Assembly: GCF_040215725.1 (NCBI RefSeq) | Contig: NZ_CP157972.1 | Span: 100,439-164,438, forward strand | DNA length: 64,000 bases | Source of the DNA: Rhizobium sp. ZPR4 | GTDB lineage: Bacteria > Pseudomonadota > Alphaproteobacteria > Rhizobiales > Rhizobiaceae | Direction: 5' to 3' | In this document: piece after piece, positions 8,488-16,662 of the stretch | Numbering within the stretch: the first letter of the stretch is position 1 | How the letters are laid out: the number at the start of each line of letters is the position of its first letter | The notes under the pieces: model-generated | The model's input: only the letters and a program-made list of their open reading frames with translations | Told to the model about the DNA's origin: nothing | The model's database searches: none | Program-made: the position numbers and the translations under genes

Positions 8488-10583
8488 GTACAACCAAAAA
8501 GCTTCATTTCGGATTCAATCCCCGCCTTCCCGTTATCCTGCAGAGTCAGGTGACCGAGTGCGGCCTGGCTTGTTTAGCGATGGTTGCTAGTTATCACGGC
8601 CACCTGATTGATCTCGGAACCTTGCGGCGGCGGTTTTCAGTTTCGCTCGCCGGTACTTCCCTAATCGATCTTTCACGTATCGCCTCGACAGTCGCGATGG
8701 CAAGCCGGGCTCTTCGGGTCGAACTGGACGAATTGTCATTATTGAAGCTCCCCACGATCTTGCATTGGAAAATGCAGCATTATGTGGTCCTGAAGCGTGT
8801 CACGAAGAGTGGAGCGATTATTCATGATCCCGCGCGGGGATCGGTTCATGTTTCCCAAAAGGAATTGTCAGACTCCTTCTCGGGAGTAGTGCTCGAGCTC
8901 TGGCCCACCAATGGCTTTTCGCAGAAGGCTGAGACTCAAAAGATCCGCATGGCGGATCTTTTTCACAATATCACCGGACTCAAGCCGGCGCTGCTGCAAA
9001 TATTCGCAATGTCGGCCTGTCTGGAGGTCTTTGCGATTTTATTCCCGATCGGAACGCAGGTCATTCTGGACCAAGTCCTCGTCTCGACCGATTACGATTT
9101 GTTAAAACTGGTAGCTATCTGTTTGGCTGTCCTGCTTGTTCTTCAGACGAGCATTACTCTTGCTCGCTCGTGGGCGTCACTGATCTTGAGCACAAGACTC
9201 AGCGTCCAGTGGACAACGGCCCTGTATGATCACCTTTTACGCCTGCCTCTCTCCTACTTCGAGATGCGGCATATGGGTGACGTTGTATCACGTTTCGGGT
9301 CTCTGGGAGCTGTACAGCAGGCTTTGACGAGTGATCTTGTCGGCGTTGTCCTTGATGGCATCATGGCCATCGGAGCATTGTCGATGTTGATCCTGTATGG
9401 TGGGTGGCTGGCGATTGTCGTGCTTGTCACCATGGTCCTTCATCTTGTTATACGAATCGCTGCTTACTTGCCCTACCGCAGAGCCAATGAAGCGTCGATT
9501 GTTCATGGGGCGAAGGAAAATTCGCACTTCATGGAAACGATCCGTGGGATTGCTAGTGTTAAGTCTCTGGATATCCATCAGCGTCGACGAGGTATTTGGC
9601 TTAATCTGCTGATTGATTCCGTCAATGCCCGCCTTCACATCCAAAAACTCGATTTTCTGTTTGGAACCAGCAATGCGGTGCTATCGGGAATAGACGGTAT
9701 CATCATGTTGGTTCTCGGGTCCCAAGCCGTGATGCGTGGCGACATGACAATTGGGATGCTTATGGCCTTCCTCGCCTATAAGGATCAATTCATTGGCCGG
9801 GTTGGGGCTCTGATCGACACTGGCATCCGGTTCCGTATGCTTAGTCTGCACGCCGAACGCATCGGAGATATTGCGTTGACTGAACCTGAAGAGGATCTAT
9901 CCCAGCTTACCCATCCGGCGGTGCTTTCTCGAGACAGTAGTCTCACGTTGCGCAACATTGCGTTTAGCTATGGAGAAGGCTTGCCGGAGGTTCTTCGCTC
10001 GGTGAGCCTTGAAATTGGAGAAGGTGAAAGTGTCGCAATCGTTGGTCCTTCTGGAAGCGGTAAGACGACACTTCTAAAAGTCATGTCGGGGCTCATCCAG
10101 CCGCGTGAGGGAGCGGTAGTCTTCGGTGACATGGAGATCCGGCGTCTAGGCTATGGCAACTACAGGAGCCTGACGGGAACTGTGCTACAGGAGGACCGCC
10201 TGTTCGCAGGCTCGATTGCCGAAAATATTGCAGCTTTCGATCCGGGAGCTGATGTCTCGTGGGTACGTGAATGTGCACGACTGGCCGCAATCGGCGACGA
10301 GATTGAGGCAATGCCGATGGCCTACGAGTCGATGGTCGGCGATATGGGCAGCGCGCTATCAAGCGGACAGGTCCAGCGGCTGTTCCTTGCCCGAGCACTT
10401 TACAGACGACCGAAAATATTGTTCCTAGACGAAGCGACCAGCGATTTGGATGAGAACAACGAAGCTAAGATCAACGCGGCCGTTTCAGCTCTTAAGATTA
10501 CCCGGGTTATGGTTGCACACCGTCCTTCTACGATTGCGATGGCCGGACGCCGCATTGAGATAGGCAGCTTTAAAGCCTCGTAG
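8484..10583 (+). CDS. Peptidase C39-containing bacteriocin-type ABC exporter
   Basis: 699 residues in three parts. The N-terminal C39 cysteine peptidase has Gln20, Cys26 (TECGLACL), His99 (QHYVVL) and Asp115 (IIHDPARG), so its catalytic residues are intact. The middle is a six-helix ABC membrane domain (about 160-440). The nucleotide-binding domain has Walker A GPSGSGKTT, signature LSSGQ and Walker B ILFLDEATSD. Proteins of this type remove double-glycine leaders during export, which matches the MRELSMREMGSIFGG leader of the gene two positions upstream. The GTG start overlaps the HlyD stop. The signature has Ser in place of the usual Gly (LSSGQ), a common variant. Confidence 0.9.
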   Translation: MSTTKKLHFGFNPRLPVILQSQVTECGLACLAMVASYHGHLIDLGTLRRRFSVSLAGTSLIDLSRIASTVAMASRALRVELDELSLLKLPTILHWKMQHYVVLKRVTKSGAIIHDPARGSVHVSQKELSDSFSGVVLELWPTNGFSQKAETQKIRMADLFHNITGLKPALLQIFAMSACLEVFAILFPIGTQVILDQVLVSTDYDLLKLVAICLAVLLVLQTSITLARSWASLILSTRLSVQWTTALYDHLLRLPLSYFEMRHMGDVVSRFGSLGAVQQALTSDLVGVVLDGIMAIGALSMLILYGGWLAIVVLVTMVLHLVIRIAAYLPYRRANEASIVHGAKENSHFMETIRGIASVKSLDIHQRRRGIWLNLLIDSVNARLHIQKLDFLFGTSNAVLSGIDGIIMLVLGSQAVMRGDMTIGMLMAFLAYKDQFIGRVGALIDTGIRFRMLSLHAERIGDIALTEPEEDLSQLTHPAVLSRDSSLTLRNIAFSYGEGLPEVLRSVSLEIGEGESVAIVGPSGSGKTTLLKVMSGLIQPREGAVVFGDMEIRRLGYGNYRSLTGTVLQEDRLFAGSIAENIAAFDPGADVSWVRECARLAAIGDEIEAMPMAYESMVGDMGSALSSGQVQRLFLARALYRRPKILFLDEATSDLDENNEAKINAAVSALKITRVMVAHRPSTIAMAGRRIEIGSFKAS

Positions 10584-10996
10584 CGGAAACTCGTAGAAGG
10601 GCTCAGGGCAAGAACGGCTCTCGCAGAAAGGCTAAGACCGAACGTCTTGCAACTCGGGGATTTTCCCGGGAACCCGCAGTGACTTGAAGCTTTCTGGAAT
10701 TTGCGGTTCGGTATCCCAAGAATAGCAACCAGTGAGCGCTTCTTTCTATTGAAGGAGGTGAGCAAGTTCGACGATCTTGGCTCCTCCCACCTCCAGCGAT
10801 ACCCTCTTGTTCAAGAGTCCATCGATGACCGAACGAAGACCCGCACATCGTTACGTTCTGCGTAGGTTTTGCTAGGCAACTTGTTGTCAATCGAAGGCGA
10901 ATGTCATCCTTGTTCCGACTCCTAGAAGGTAGCCATATTCAAGAAAGCTGAGGCGGTGAACGCACCGGCGCATCGCCTCATTCTCTTTGTTCCGCG
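10584..10996. other. Intergenic region, no gene seen
   Basis: No convincing coding frame lies between the converging exporter and dioxygenase genes. A GC-rich dyad (GAGGCG at about 10950 and CGCCTC at about 10974, with GGTG/CACC inside) precedes a pyrimidine-rich run and could act as a transcription end point for the exporter operon. The match to an intrinsic terminator is imperfect. Confidence 0.4.
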
Positions 10997-11656
10997 TTAG
11001 TCGTCTGCCCATTCCCGCATAAGGTTCGCAGCCGCTTTGGCGATGAGATCCAGTTCGTGGCTTTTCCCGTGCCGATGCATGATTTCTTGCCTAGCCATGT
11101 CCAGATCAAGCAAAATTTCGCGCTTATGCCAATCCCTGACCAGACTTCGGACCCATGTCACAGCCACAAGCCGCTCACCGTTCGTGACGGCCTCCACGCG
11201 ATGGATCATTGTCGATGGATACAAAATGGCTTCGCCTGGCGGTAGTTTGATTGCTTCCGAACCACTTGGTGTTTCAATGACCAACTCACCGCCATCGTAG
11301 CTTTCGGGCTCGGACAGGAAAAGTGTCAATGATAGGTCCGTCCTCATGCCCCTGATGATCGGGTCGTCGACGTGATCGCCATATGCCATCCCAGGGACAT
11401 ACCGGCTGAAGAGCGGCGGAACGAACAGCTTGGGGCGAGCCGCAAATTGAAACACGGTGTGGCGGTTGAGAGCGGCGGACACTATTTCCGTCAGTGACGA
11501 GAGTTTCGCATCCTCCGCAGAAATCTGCAGGTTGTTTTTGACATCCTTGGCTTGCCAGCCAGCAGTGAGACGCCCATCGGACCAACTTGCGCCATCGAGC
11601 AAGTTTCCTATACTGACCAATTCATCGGCGCTTAATACATTCTTGAGTCTAAACAT
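10997..11656 (-). CDS. PKHD-type Fe(II)/2-oxoglutarate dioxygenase
   Basis: 219 residues with the pattern of the PiuC/YbiX family (Fe2+-dependent hydroxylase, P4Hc domain). H95-x-D97 (YGDHVDDP) and H152 (TMIHRVEAV) supply the iron ligands, and R162 about 10 residues later fits the 2-oxoglutarate-binding position. The block YDGGELVIETPSG is highly typical. Relatives often sit beside TonB-dependent siderophore receptors; none is visible here. The gene converges on the peptide-export operon and does not appear to share an operon with its neighbours. Hydroxylation of the exported peptide is conceivable but unsupported. Confidence 0.85.
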   Translation of the reverse strand: MFRLKNVLSADELVSIGNLLDGASWSDGRLTAGWQAKDVKNNLQISAEDAKLSSLTEIVSAALNRHTVFQFAARPKLFVPPLFSRYVPGMAYGDHVDDPIIRGMRTDLSLTLFLSEPESYDGGELVIETPSGSEAIKLPPGEAILYPSTMIHRVEAVTNGERLVAVTWVRSLVRDWHKREILLDLDMARQEIMHRHGKSHELDLIAKAAANLMREWADD

Positions 11657-12007
11657 GGCGACCTTCGTGGTTCTATTGCGTTAGATGTCTGAGTGGGCAA
11701 CTTGTTGGGCTACCTGCAAAATGGTGTCGACGGTTGCATGCACATCGAGGTTGGCGATAAGCGCTGTGCATGCTTGTGCGTCAATGTCCGACCTTCACTC
11801 CGATGGAGTCTCGCAGCGCCGACGTTCTAGGTAAATATATGCTTTCATATTTTCACAACGGAAAGCCTTGGTAGAAACCCTAGCATTGTAAGGGTGATAG
11901 CCACAACATAGTAAGGCCGTCGGGCCGAGATACCTGGCCCAACGAAATTCGATGGATTATTGAGATTAACTACCGTTGTCTGCAGCTGTTGAAGCTTTAC
12001 CTCGACT
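11657..12007. other. Intergenic region, no gene seen
   Basis: The spacer lies between two minus-strand genes. Nothing beyond short AT-rich stretches is recognised. It must hold the promoter of the dioxygenase gene and the end of the binding-protein transcript. Confidence 0.35.
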
Positions 12008-13210
12008 TTAGTTTCCCTGGCGAGTCTCACTGACCGGAACAATCTTGCCGGCCTTCCAGACGTATAATGAATAGGCGGGCAGTATTCGATTTCCCGTCGC
12101 TTTGTCAGTCTCTGCTGGAACAATCTCATCTGCGCTTATTCTGACTGCAACGGCCCTGGGATCGAGATAGACCGTCGGTTTGCCATCCTTGATGTCGGTG
12201 ATAAGGCTGAATTGGTAATGGCCGTAGCACGATTCGTCTTTAATGGCGGCAGCCAGCTGTTGGACGGCGGCGTAGGATTCCAGCGTCAAATCTTCGGCTG
12301 GAATCTCATGCTCCTTGAGTGCTGCGCGGGCGCTCTGTAGATCGGTGGCCACCGTCTCGCGGGGCGCGTCGGTGAAGATGGTACCATCCGCTTCGGTTTT
12401 ATAAAGGGCCCGGTAATTGACGTTGGATAAGGCATCGCTGCCGATGATCTGCGGCTTGATTGAGCTTTTCCCGAGCTCGCGCGCAAGCTTGCCAATGCCT
12501 TCATAACTTCCTGCGTAATAAATGACTTCCACCCGCGCCTGTTTCAGCTTTTCCGCCTCCTGCGTATGGTCATAGGCGCCAGGGTCGACGGCGAACTTAA
12601 GTCCCTCGGTCACGCCGCCTTGGTTGAGGGTCGTCTTGAAGGCATCAGCCAAGGGGGTGCTGTAACTCGTTCTTTCATCAACAATGGCGATTTTTTTGTC
12701 CTTGTAGTTTTTCAGTACGTAATTCGCGGCTATCACACCTTGTCGGGGATCTGCGCGGTAGCACGCGGTGGAGAGATTGCTGGTCCGGCCACCGTCGATG
12801 AGTTCGGGCGGCGGAGAAGTCTTCGCCAGTCGGGCAACGTAGGTCCCTGCGAGAGCGAGAATATCCGACGGTGATTCAGATCGTATCTGAATAGGGGACG
12901 GAGGATCGAAAACCGCAGCCTCGATGACGAAGTTGATCTTCTCGTCGAGAAAGTCTTTGGCAACGGCTGAACTCTTCAGAGGGTCGCTGGCATCGTCACC
13001 AAATTTCAAGACAAGCTTGTCGCTAAGGATGCCACCGTTCTTGTTGATTTCATCCGCAGCCGCTTGCATGGCGCCCTTAACCTTATTGCCGACTCCAGCG
13101 CCCGGACCAGTCAGGGGCGCGATGATGCCGATGGTGAAGTCCGCTTGCGCTGGGGCGACAAAAGCTAGTGAGGCCGCGAAGGTCGTGGCCAACAGGACAT
13201 GGTTTCTCAT
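12008..13210 (-). CDS. Branched-chain amino-acid-type ABC substrate-binding protein
   Basis: 400 residues starting with a signal peptide (MRNHVLLATTFAASLAFVAPAQA). The next block (FTIGIIAPLTGPGAGVGNKVKGAMQAAADEINKNGGI) is the first lobe of LivJ/LivK-type periplasmic binding proteins. Later blocks (NYVLKNYKDKKIAIVDERTSYSTPLAD, VIYYAGSYEGIGKLARELG) fit the second lobe. The segment after NFVIEAA (about 95-145) does not resemble the usual family motif, and no frame change clearly restores it. It may be genuinely divergent or locally damaged. The ATG at 13210 follows AAGGAGA at a good distance. No permease or ATPase genes are adjacent, so it is an orphan binding protein. Confidence 0.8.
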   Translation of the reverse strand: MRNHVLLATTFAASLAFVAPAQADFTIGIIAPLTGPGAGVGNKVKGAMQAAADEINKNGGILSDKLVLKFGDDASDPLKSSAVAKDFLDEKINFVIEAAVFDPPSPIQIRSESPSDILALAGTYVARLAKTSPPPELIDGGRTSNLSTACYRADPRQGVIAANYVLKNYKDKKIAIVDERTSYSTPLADAFKTTLNQGGVTEGLKFAVDPGAYDHTQEAEKLKQARVEVIYYAGSYEGIGKLARELGKSSIKPQIIGSDALSNVNYRALYKTEADGTIFTDAPRETVATDLQSARAALKEHEIPAEDLTLESYAAVQQLAAAIKDESCYGHYQFSLITDIKDGKPTVYLDPRAVAVRISADEIVPAETDKATGNRILPAYSLYVWKAGKIVPVSETRQGN

Positions 13211-13625
13211 GAGATCTCCTTGAGGGTGTTCCTAAGCAGAGATGAGCGTAACGCGTCGTTTATGAATGTCCACTGAATAGGTGTGGCGACGAATTTTTAC
13301 TATTGCGTGTTGTGGTTTTTGTGGCCGCCGGCACTATTTCTGACTTAGATCGAACCCATGACTCATATTAAACGTCTACGCGCTGATACCTCCCAATAGT
13401 GTCAAGAGATGGGGAGTTTCCAACGTTGCAGATTGACGCAGCCACCAATCCCCAACTGAGACGGTGGCACAAGCATTGCGGTTGAAGTTAATCCGACATG
13501 GTGGATACCCCGGAAGCTCTCCCAGAGTGTTTATAGGGTGGGCGCTCCCCGACGAAGGCTTTGGTGTCGATCGGAATGGGACTTCAGCAGCTTATCGGTA
13601 TTTCCTTTTGGGCTTCCACCATTGT
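13211..13625. other. Intergenic region, no gene seen
   Basis: About 415 bp lie upstream of the binding-protein gene and contain its promoter region. Short frames present here read as shadows with no start signal. Nothing else was recognised. Confidence 0.35.
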
Positions 13626-14258
13626 TCAAGGGTTTTCCAGCCTCCTTACACGCGTTGTCTGGCACCAGATATCGACAAGCAATTTTTCGGCCGAAAACGG
13701 ATGCCCTTCCCATCCTTCGTGCCCAAAACCAGCTAATGTAATTGTGGCGTTGGGAAACCGCGCGAGCGCGCCACTTATAGCGATGACCCCGCTACTTGGC
13801 GTCACGTATGACCCGCTCCAATAGGCAGTCAATTCCTCGAATACCGCTTCGTAGGAAGATTGAGGAATGACGACGTGCTGCTTTTTTGTTTGAGCACAAA
13901 ACAGTCCGAAGTCATTGGTGTGATCGTCACATAGATCGTACAGATCGGGATGCGACTCCGCGAGCCTACGCTTCATGGCTGGAAGAATTAGAGGATCTCG
14001 CGTGCTCCAAATTTGTGAGGCCTCCAAAACGCATGGGCGGTTACGCCAATCCGGAGAGGACAGCAGTTTTTTCGCAGCGCGGCCGATGTTGCAAACGGCG
14101 ACTACATCTGTGCGCGTGGCACATTCTTCAAAATTCCTGCAGTCGTTAAAGCGGATGATCAGGTCATGCGATTCGATCGTCGCGGCGTAGCGACGATCGA
14201 CGGCCCCATTCCCTATCACAGCAATAGTTCGCACTCGATCGAGCACAGATCGATCCAT
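13626..14258 (-). CDS. GT29 (sialyltransferase)-like protein
   Basis: The N-terminus reads VRTIAVIGNGAVDRRYAATIESHDLIIRFND, the hallmark strand-loop-strand of family 29 glycosyltransferases (nucleotide-sugar site, with the RFN motif). Rhizobial homologues are often labelled urease operon accessory protein. A C-terminal block (TPSSGVIAISGALARFPNATITLAGFGHEGW) matches the second conserved sialyl motif area. It could transfer a sugar to a surface glycan, but the acceptor is unknown and no other glycan genes are adjacent. I use the ATG at 14258; an in-frame GTG at 14291 adds 11 residues and cannot be excluded. Confidence 0.65.
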   Translation of the reverse strand: MDRSVLDRVRTIAVIGNGAVDRRYAATIESHDLIIRFNDCRNFEECATRTDVVAVCNIGRAAKKLLSSPDWRNRPCVLEASQIWSTRDPLILPAMKRRLAESHPDLYDLCDDHTNDFGLFCAQTKKQHVVIPQSSYEAVFEELTAYWSGSYVTPSSGVIAISGALARFPNATITLAGFGHEGWEGHPFSAEKLLVDIWCQTTRVRRLENP

Positions 14259-14407
14259 ACGAGGACTATCCCCGACTGGTGGAAATAGCACAGCTCAACC
14301 ACTCTCTTCCTGATTCAACTATATAAGCTAAACTAGCGAAGCTCCACTCAATGAGTTAAGTTATTTGTTCGATCATACGATTCGTCGGAGGTTCTCATTA
14401 CGCACAA

Positions 14408-14432
14408 ATAAAAAACCGGCGCGGATGCCGGT
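14408..14432 (-). terminator. Intrinsic terminator of the candidate small RNA
   Basis: Six-bp GC-rich stem (ACCGGC/GCCGGT) with a 6-nt loop, followed directly by TTTTTTAT on the minus strand. Confidence 0.7.
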
Positions 14433-14510
14433 CTTCAAATGGGCTAGTTGGCTTAAGTGAGGTTGCTTTAAGTGACCAAGGAACGCCAATTCCTTTAATC
14501 CGAAACGCTT
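14408..14510 (-). ncRNA. Candidate small RNA of about 100 nt
   Basis: On the minus strand a good sigma-70-type promoter (TTGCAA at 14544-14539, 16-base spacer, TATAGT at 14522-14517) is followed about 80-100 bases later by an intrinsic terminator (stem ACCGGC/GCCGGT plus six or more T). No open frame with a ribosome binding site lies between. The transcript would start near 14510 and end near 14408, in a 340-bp gap between a minus-strand and a plus-strand gene. It is divergent from, and about 90 bp upstream of, the replication-protein-like gene. I do not recognise an Rfam family. Confidence 0.5.
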
Positions 14511-14516
14511 ACTCGG

Positions 14517-14544
14517 ACTATAGCTAACTCTCTCGCTATTGCAA
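14517..14544 (-). promoter_or_regulatory. Promoter of the candidate small RNA
   Basis: TTGCAA and TATAGT are separated by 16 bases on the minus strand and are each one or two changes from the consensus. The -35 hexamer is self-complementary. Confidence 0.5.
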
Positions 14545-14598
14545 GACTTTTGCGCTTTCGCGCCACGGATTTTCGCGCCCCTCATTCCGGAGACTCAC

Positions 14599-15648
14599 GT
14601 GGCATCAGAAGTGTTTTCAAATGGGCGCCGGACGGCCCCTATGGTCGATCTATGCGCATCAGGCAAAGTCCCCTCCCCTGTGCAACGGCAGAATATTTTC
14701 GCGGATCTTGCCAACTCGATCGTCGAACTATGGCGGGCCAATCTCGCAGGGTTTACAAGCCATTCACAGATTGAGGAGTTTAAGTCCAAAACGCTCTATG
14801 CACGACTATGGCGGGAGTCTGGTGGACCGCTCGACACGGAGCAGATCGAAGAGCTGCGGGCTGCTGCGGAGCAACGATCGGCTCACCTCACAGGGGAGCG
14901 CTACAAGCATTTTCCATCGCAACAGTTTGGGGAGCGCTTACTTCCCGACTTCCTTGCTCCGCAGAAGCGACCGGCTAGGGTGCCCGTCCACCGCGGAAGC
15001 TGGCGAAAAGGAAGATGCGAGCTTTGGTTCTGGCGAAGCATTTCAAAAGATGATGGCCGGCTCATCATTAGGGCAGCTCAGCGATACGAAGAGCACGCTC
15101 GAAATACTGGAGAGCGTATCGGTCCACTAGGACCGATAGGGCTGGAAATACTGAAGCTGTTCGTCAATTTGGCGATCGCAGGAGGCGGTCGGGTCGAACC
15201 ACAACTCACATGGATCATGTCGAAGATTCGGCGCTCCAAATGCGCTGTTGTAGCGGCGCTTGCTCGTTTACGCGATCACGGGTTTATTGATTGGCGCCGG
15301 CGGTACAAACTGACCGGGAGCGAAGGCCCCGGGCCTCAGGTGAAGCAAACCAGCAACGCCTATCGCATCATCCTCGAGACCGCAAAGCGTGTTGTTTCTG
15401 GCATCGAACAATCACCACCCTTGCCTGACGACTTCGCGCAGGAGAGAGATGGGCGTAAAGCCCAAGTTTCAGCCCTGAGCGGTACGGTATATCAATCAGA
15501 TCAACGTGAGTCTGTTGAGCAAGCTGAAACCTCTCCTATTTTACCTTCTAGAGGTAAGAACCAGAACGGACGCCCTGATAAACAGCCAGATGCAGGCCCT
15601 AGAGGCGGCCTTCGGCGGTCGGCTGGATGCAAACCTCCCTCCGGCTGA
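14599..15648 (+). CDS. Replication-protein-A-like winged-helix protein
   Basis: About 349 residues. The central block (GERIGPLGPIGLEILKLFVNL, then WIMSKIRRSKCAVVAALARLRDHGFIDWRRR, then VKQTSNAYRI) is the winged-helix core of alphaproteobacterial plasmid proteins commonly annotated as replication protein A. The GTG at 14599 is chosen because GGAG lies 6 bases upstream; an in-frame TTG at 14539 lies inside the small-RNA promoter. The C-terminal 40 residues are low-complexity and a neighbouring frame looks equally good there, so the 3' end may be altered. Whether it initiates replication is doubtful, because a full repABC set follows. It may be a regulator or a relic. Confidence 0.6.
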   Translation: MASEVFSNGRRTAPMVDLCASGKVPSPVQRQNIFADLANSIVELWRANLAGFTSHSQIEEFKSKTLYARLWRESGGPLDTEQIEELRAAAEQRSAHLTGERYKHFPSQQFGERLLPDFLAPQKRPARVPVHRGSWRKGRCELWFWRSISKDDGRLIIRAAQRYEEHARNTGERIGPLGPIGLEILKLFVNLAIAGGGRVEPQLTWIMSKIRRSKCAVVAALARLRDHGFIDWRRRYKLTGSEGPGPQVKQTSNAYRIILETAKRVVSGIEQSPPLPDDFAQERDGRKAQVSALSGTVYQSDQRESVEQAETSPILPSRGKNQNGRPDKQPDAGPRGGLRRSAGCKPPSG

Positions 15649-16529
15649 CGGCCGAACGCTGAAACAACGAATTTTCTTTCGCGGGGATAGCCCGATTTTG
15701 GCTTTTGGAAAGCCTGGGGGATGCTCTCGTTCTGTCACGTGACCGCTGAGTAGAACTCAAAACCGGTCTTGGCAGCCTCCCGCGTCCTGCTCGACAGACA
15801 GGCGCGGTCAGCAGAGCAAAAGCCTGTCTCAGATTGCTGATGGCGTCGGGATCTGGCTATACCCAAAGCCTCGATGCAGCCTTGGTGGATCGACCCGCCG
15901 CAGCCGCGGTGAGAGGACCTCGCGAGCCTGAGCCTTCTCACCCTCTTCCCATACACGAAAGAATGGTGCTTGAGGCGCCAGGTTCCACGGGGCGATTTGC
16001 TATAAGGTCGGCAAGTTTAGATAGGCGTTCACGTAACCGAAAGCTCGCGACGACGGACTTGGCTTGCGTCTGGCATCCATCCACCGCGTAGCGTGAAGAC
16101 CATCGCACCTGCTTCTCGAAGAACCGAGTGCAAAGGTACGGGGCTTTTGGCAAGGTTCCGGCGAACTCTCCGGTGTTGTCGATAGCGCGGGCTATTCTGC
16201 CTGATATATCGATCGCCTGAGCCGCAGTGAAATTATGATCGGCGATATGTTCGGTTGGCTCAGACAGGCGGAGTGGGATTGGGGGAACAACGATGGGCTT
16301 CGCTTGGTAATGGCGCCCATCCGGTAGTGCAACGTGTAACCACCGCATGTAGCCTTTGAGAGAGTGGCGCGCCCTATTCAGGGAGTATTCTGTGCATTCA
16401 GGGAACCGTGTATCGTATTTTTCGCTCGGGTGAGTGCTTGGAGGCTACGCTTTGATGATCGTTGCGATACAGTCGAGTACGGCTTGGCTGATCTGTCACC
16501 GAGATTCGCTCTTTAAGCTATTGACGAAA
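15649..16529. other. Long spacer upstream of repABC
   Basis: Nearly 900 bp with one doubtful minus-strand gene (see 15938-16348). ATTCAGGGA occurs twice, at 16376-16384 and 16396-16404, in direct orientation 20 bp apart. It precedes the parS-type palindrome and the repA promoter region, so cis elements for replication control are likely, though none could be pinned down. Confidence 0.35.
15938..16348 (-). CDS. Hypothetical protein, 136 aa, doubtful
   Basis: Unrecognised. The middle (TAAQAIDISGRIARAIDNTGEFAG and KLADLIANRPVEPG) has a protein-like composition, and AAAGG lies just before the ATG. It is basic overall with no clear domain. It may be a real small gene or a remnant. Confidence 0.3.
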   Translation of the reverse strand: MRWLHVALPDGRHYQAKPIVVPPIPLRLSEPTEHIADHNFTAAQAIDISGRIARAIDNTGEFAGTLPKAPYLCTRFFEKQVRWSSRYAVDGCQTQAKSVVASFRLRERLSKLADLIANRPVEPGASSTILSCMGRG

Positions 16530-16545
16530 GTTGGCCGCGGCCAAC
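16530..16545. promoter_or_regulatory. parS: parS-type centromere palindrome upstream of repA
   Basis: The 16-bp perfect palindrome GTTGGCCGCGGCCAAC fits the repABC partition consensus GTT-N4-GC-N4-AAC. It lies about 120 bp before repA. An identical copy sits inside repB at 17909-17924. RepB should bind here. Confidence 0.85.
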
Positions 16546-16662
16546 TGTTTGACACCTCGTTTGGCAAGGTAAACGAATCGTGTCATAACGGATACGCTTT
16601 TTTAATAAGAAACGATTAGTTTCCGTATCGGCACTAATTTCGTTTTGCGAGGATTTTCCACT

